Shown: positions 52,495 to 64,000 of the stretch, piece after piece | Layout: the number at the start of each line of letters is the position of its first letter | Position numbering within the stretch: position 1 is the first letter of the stretch | Origin: Siphlonurus alternatus | Taxonomy: Eukaryota > Arthropoda > Insecta > Ephemeroptera > Siphlonuridae | Length of the DNA: 64,000 nt | Reading direction: 5' to 3' | NCBI GenBank assembly: GCA_949825025.1 | Contig: OX463778.1 | Coordinates: 34,488,616-34,552,615 of the forward strand | Position numbers and translations under genes: made by a program | The notes under the pieces: generated by a model | What the model was told of the DNA's origin: nothing | The model's database searches: none | The model's input: only the letters and a program-made list of their open reading frames with translations

Positions 52495-52960
52495 TTTTTA
52501 TTAAAATACTACATAATTATATTGAACGCTGAATTAAACCAATACGCCGCGCATAAGGGAAAAAAAATGTGCTTATAATATTCTTGCTTTAATAGACATC
52601 AAGTATTTTTCTGGCAACAAAACTTGAAATAATAATTTATTATTAATAAAAAATAAATAAAATAAATCATATTTTTATGAATATATTCTAAAAATAAAAT
52701 AAATCACTACTTGTATATTTTTAGAAGGTATTTAAAATCTTAGAAAAAAATTATAATATATATTTTAGCGAATAATTATGTGTAATTAAAATCAACTAGA
52801 TTTAAATACATTTGCATACAATTACATATATTATCATTGTCTGGATAAATATTATAATAATTGAAAATGTGGTTTGCACGATTCAGACGACTTTTCGCCC
52901 CTGCTTCCGAGGCTTGTGGTGGCTGGGGGTACGGCCGAGCACCCAGGTGTGGGCGGCAGT
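52495..52960. other. 3' flank of CES-E, resuming after the inserted block
   Basis: TTGAACGCTGAATTAAACCA near 52524 matches the flank sequence TTGGACGCTAAATTAAATCA at 25466 and 33495. The matching left part of this flank (CAGGAGTCTCTTTTTATA) is at 41914-41932. The satellite/Helitron block therefore interrupts a flank that is continuous in the other two units. Confidence 0.65.
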
Positions 52961-63051
<10,091 letters not shown>

Positions 63052-64000
63052 CTGAGGAAGCCGTGATATAATTTTTATTATTAGTAAGAAATCTGTTTTA
63101 ATACACATTGAAATTGTGTAACTCATGAGTCATGAGATGTATTCATGTTTAATATTTTTAAAGCCTTTAAATGTGATCTCAATTGATGAACTTGCCCTTC
63201 AATTTAAGAGAGGTGGCAAACGTAGATTTATACCGTTTTAGCACTTTTAGCAGCTCGGAGGCTCATCAATATTCATTGTTATATTTAAGTTTGTTCACTG
63301 TAGAATTCATTGCCACTGGTTCTCAGATCCACGCATGTAAATGTTAAATTATATGCATGTAGTTATTATGTTTCGTTTTGTTGACTTATTGTGTGTTACA
63401 TATAATAAGTTTATTTCCTTCGTACTGTGTTTATAATACAGCTAGGGATTCACTATACCTCCGGGAAGTTAAATATTCTTTTTGGACATTTTATGAATCT
63501 TCCGCTTCTGAGAGACACAGCCTCTCAATTGTTATTTGCATTCACGAGGGATTTATGAAATAATAATAAAAAATCTCGAGCATTAAAAAAAAAAACAGTA
63601 AAAAAACAACACCAATTAATAGCTATAGACCGTCTTACTTTCAGTAATTTACGTGCTGGCAAGCTAGACCTGATACTTTCAACATTTCTCTATGATGTTT
63701 TCAAATAGTTATTTGAAGAAGGGGACCTCAGCGAGGACAATTTTTTTATCAAAGACTCAGAGTGAGACCAAAATGGGAGTACACTGTCAGCAGCATATAA
63801 AATTTTATAATAGATAAATTAGATACAATCAAATTTAAAATATGGCCTACCTATGCCATGGGCCATGGTTATTCCAATAGCAGCGATGGTTGACAGTTAT
63901 ATGTCAAAAAATACACGGTATTGCCACAAGTACTACATTTAAAGGGAGTTTAGATGAAGCTAGAGCAAGAAAACTTGTTATCCTTTTCTTTCCTTCGCAA
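63052..64000. other. First intron of CES-E, up to the window edge
   Basis: AT-rich intron sequence. The segment 63441-63599 resembles the repeat at 57691-57809 (CTCCGGGAAGTTAAATATTC, CACGAGGGATTTATGAAATA, A-rich tail). The final bases (TTTCTTTCCTTCG) match the sequence just inside the exon-1 donor of CES-B and CES-C. Confidence 0.6.

Overview
This is eukaryotic nuclear DNA, most likely from an arthropod and probably an insect. Exons are short and GC-rich and sit in AT-rich introns with canonical GT-AG borders. Genes have TATA boxes and AATAAA signals. The window carries a tRNA-derived SINE, many MITEs and Helitron-like elements. The species cannot be named from the sequence alone.

Layout. 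(1) 1-2363 holds a MITE with a TTA target duplication, a TATA box and an intronless ORF of unknown function (652-1635, 327 aa). (2) 2364-16522 (+) holds the last 20 recognisable exons of an otoferlin-type ferlin (1175 codons: C2D, C2de, C2E, C2F and the C-terminal membrane anchor). Its N-terminal exons lie to the left of the window. Its introns carry several MITEs and a 2.2 kb Helitron-like element (10804-13030). (3) 16590-19240 is gene-free AT-rich DNA. (4) 19310-64000 is a cluster of secreted type-B carboxylesterases: CES-A (+, 11 exons, 623 aa), CES-B (-, 12 exons, 599 aa), CES-C (-, 12 exons, 606 aa), CES-D (-, only the last two exons left) and CES-E (-, exons 2-12, first exon just past the right edge). 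CES-A, B, C and E have conserved exon sizes and an intact Ser-Glu-His triad. They arose by tandem duplication of a block that included the 3' end of a convergent gene, because ghost exons and 3' flanks remain between the copies.

The most unusual structure is at 41934-52494. Six head-to-tail GC-rich monomers of about 1.34 kb are joined directly to a 2.5 kb copy of the same Helitron-like element that sits inverted in the otoferlin intron. Monomers and Helitron both end in CACCCCTAG, and their 5' ends are also similar, so the block looks like a rolling-circle concatemer that landed in the 3' flank of an esterase gene. Every monomer carries a perfect three-unit heat-shock element followed about 20 bp later by a CTCF-like motif. 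Monomers alternate between two subtypes, giving an (AB)x3 higher-order pattern.

Functionally, the ferlin would act in calcium-triggered membrane fusion. The esterases are predicted secreted hydrolases that differ at an oxyanion-hole residue (Gly, Ala, Ala and Ser in CES-A, B, C and E). No functional link between ferlin and esterases is suggested beyond adjacency.
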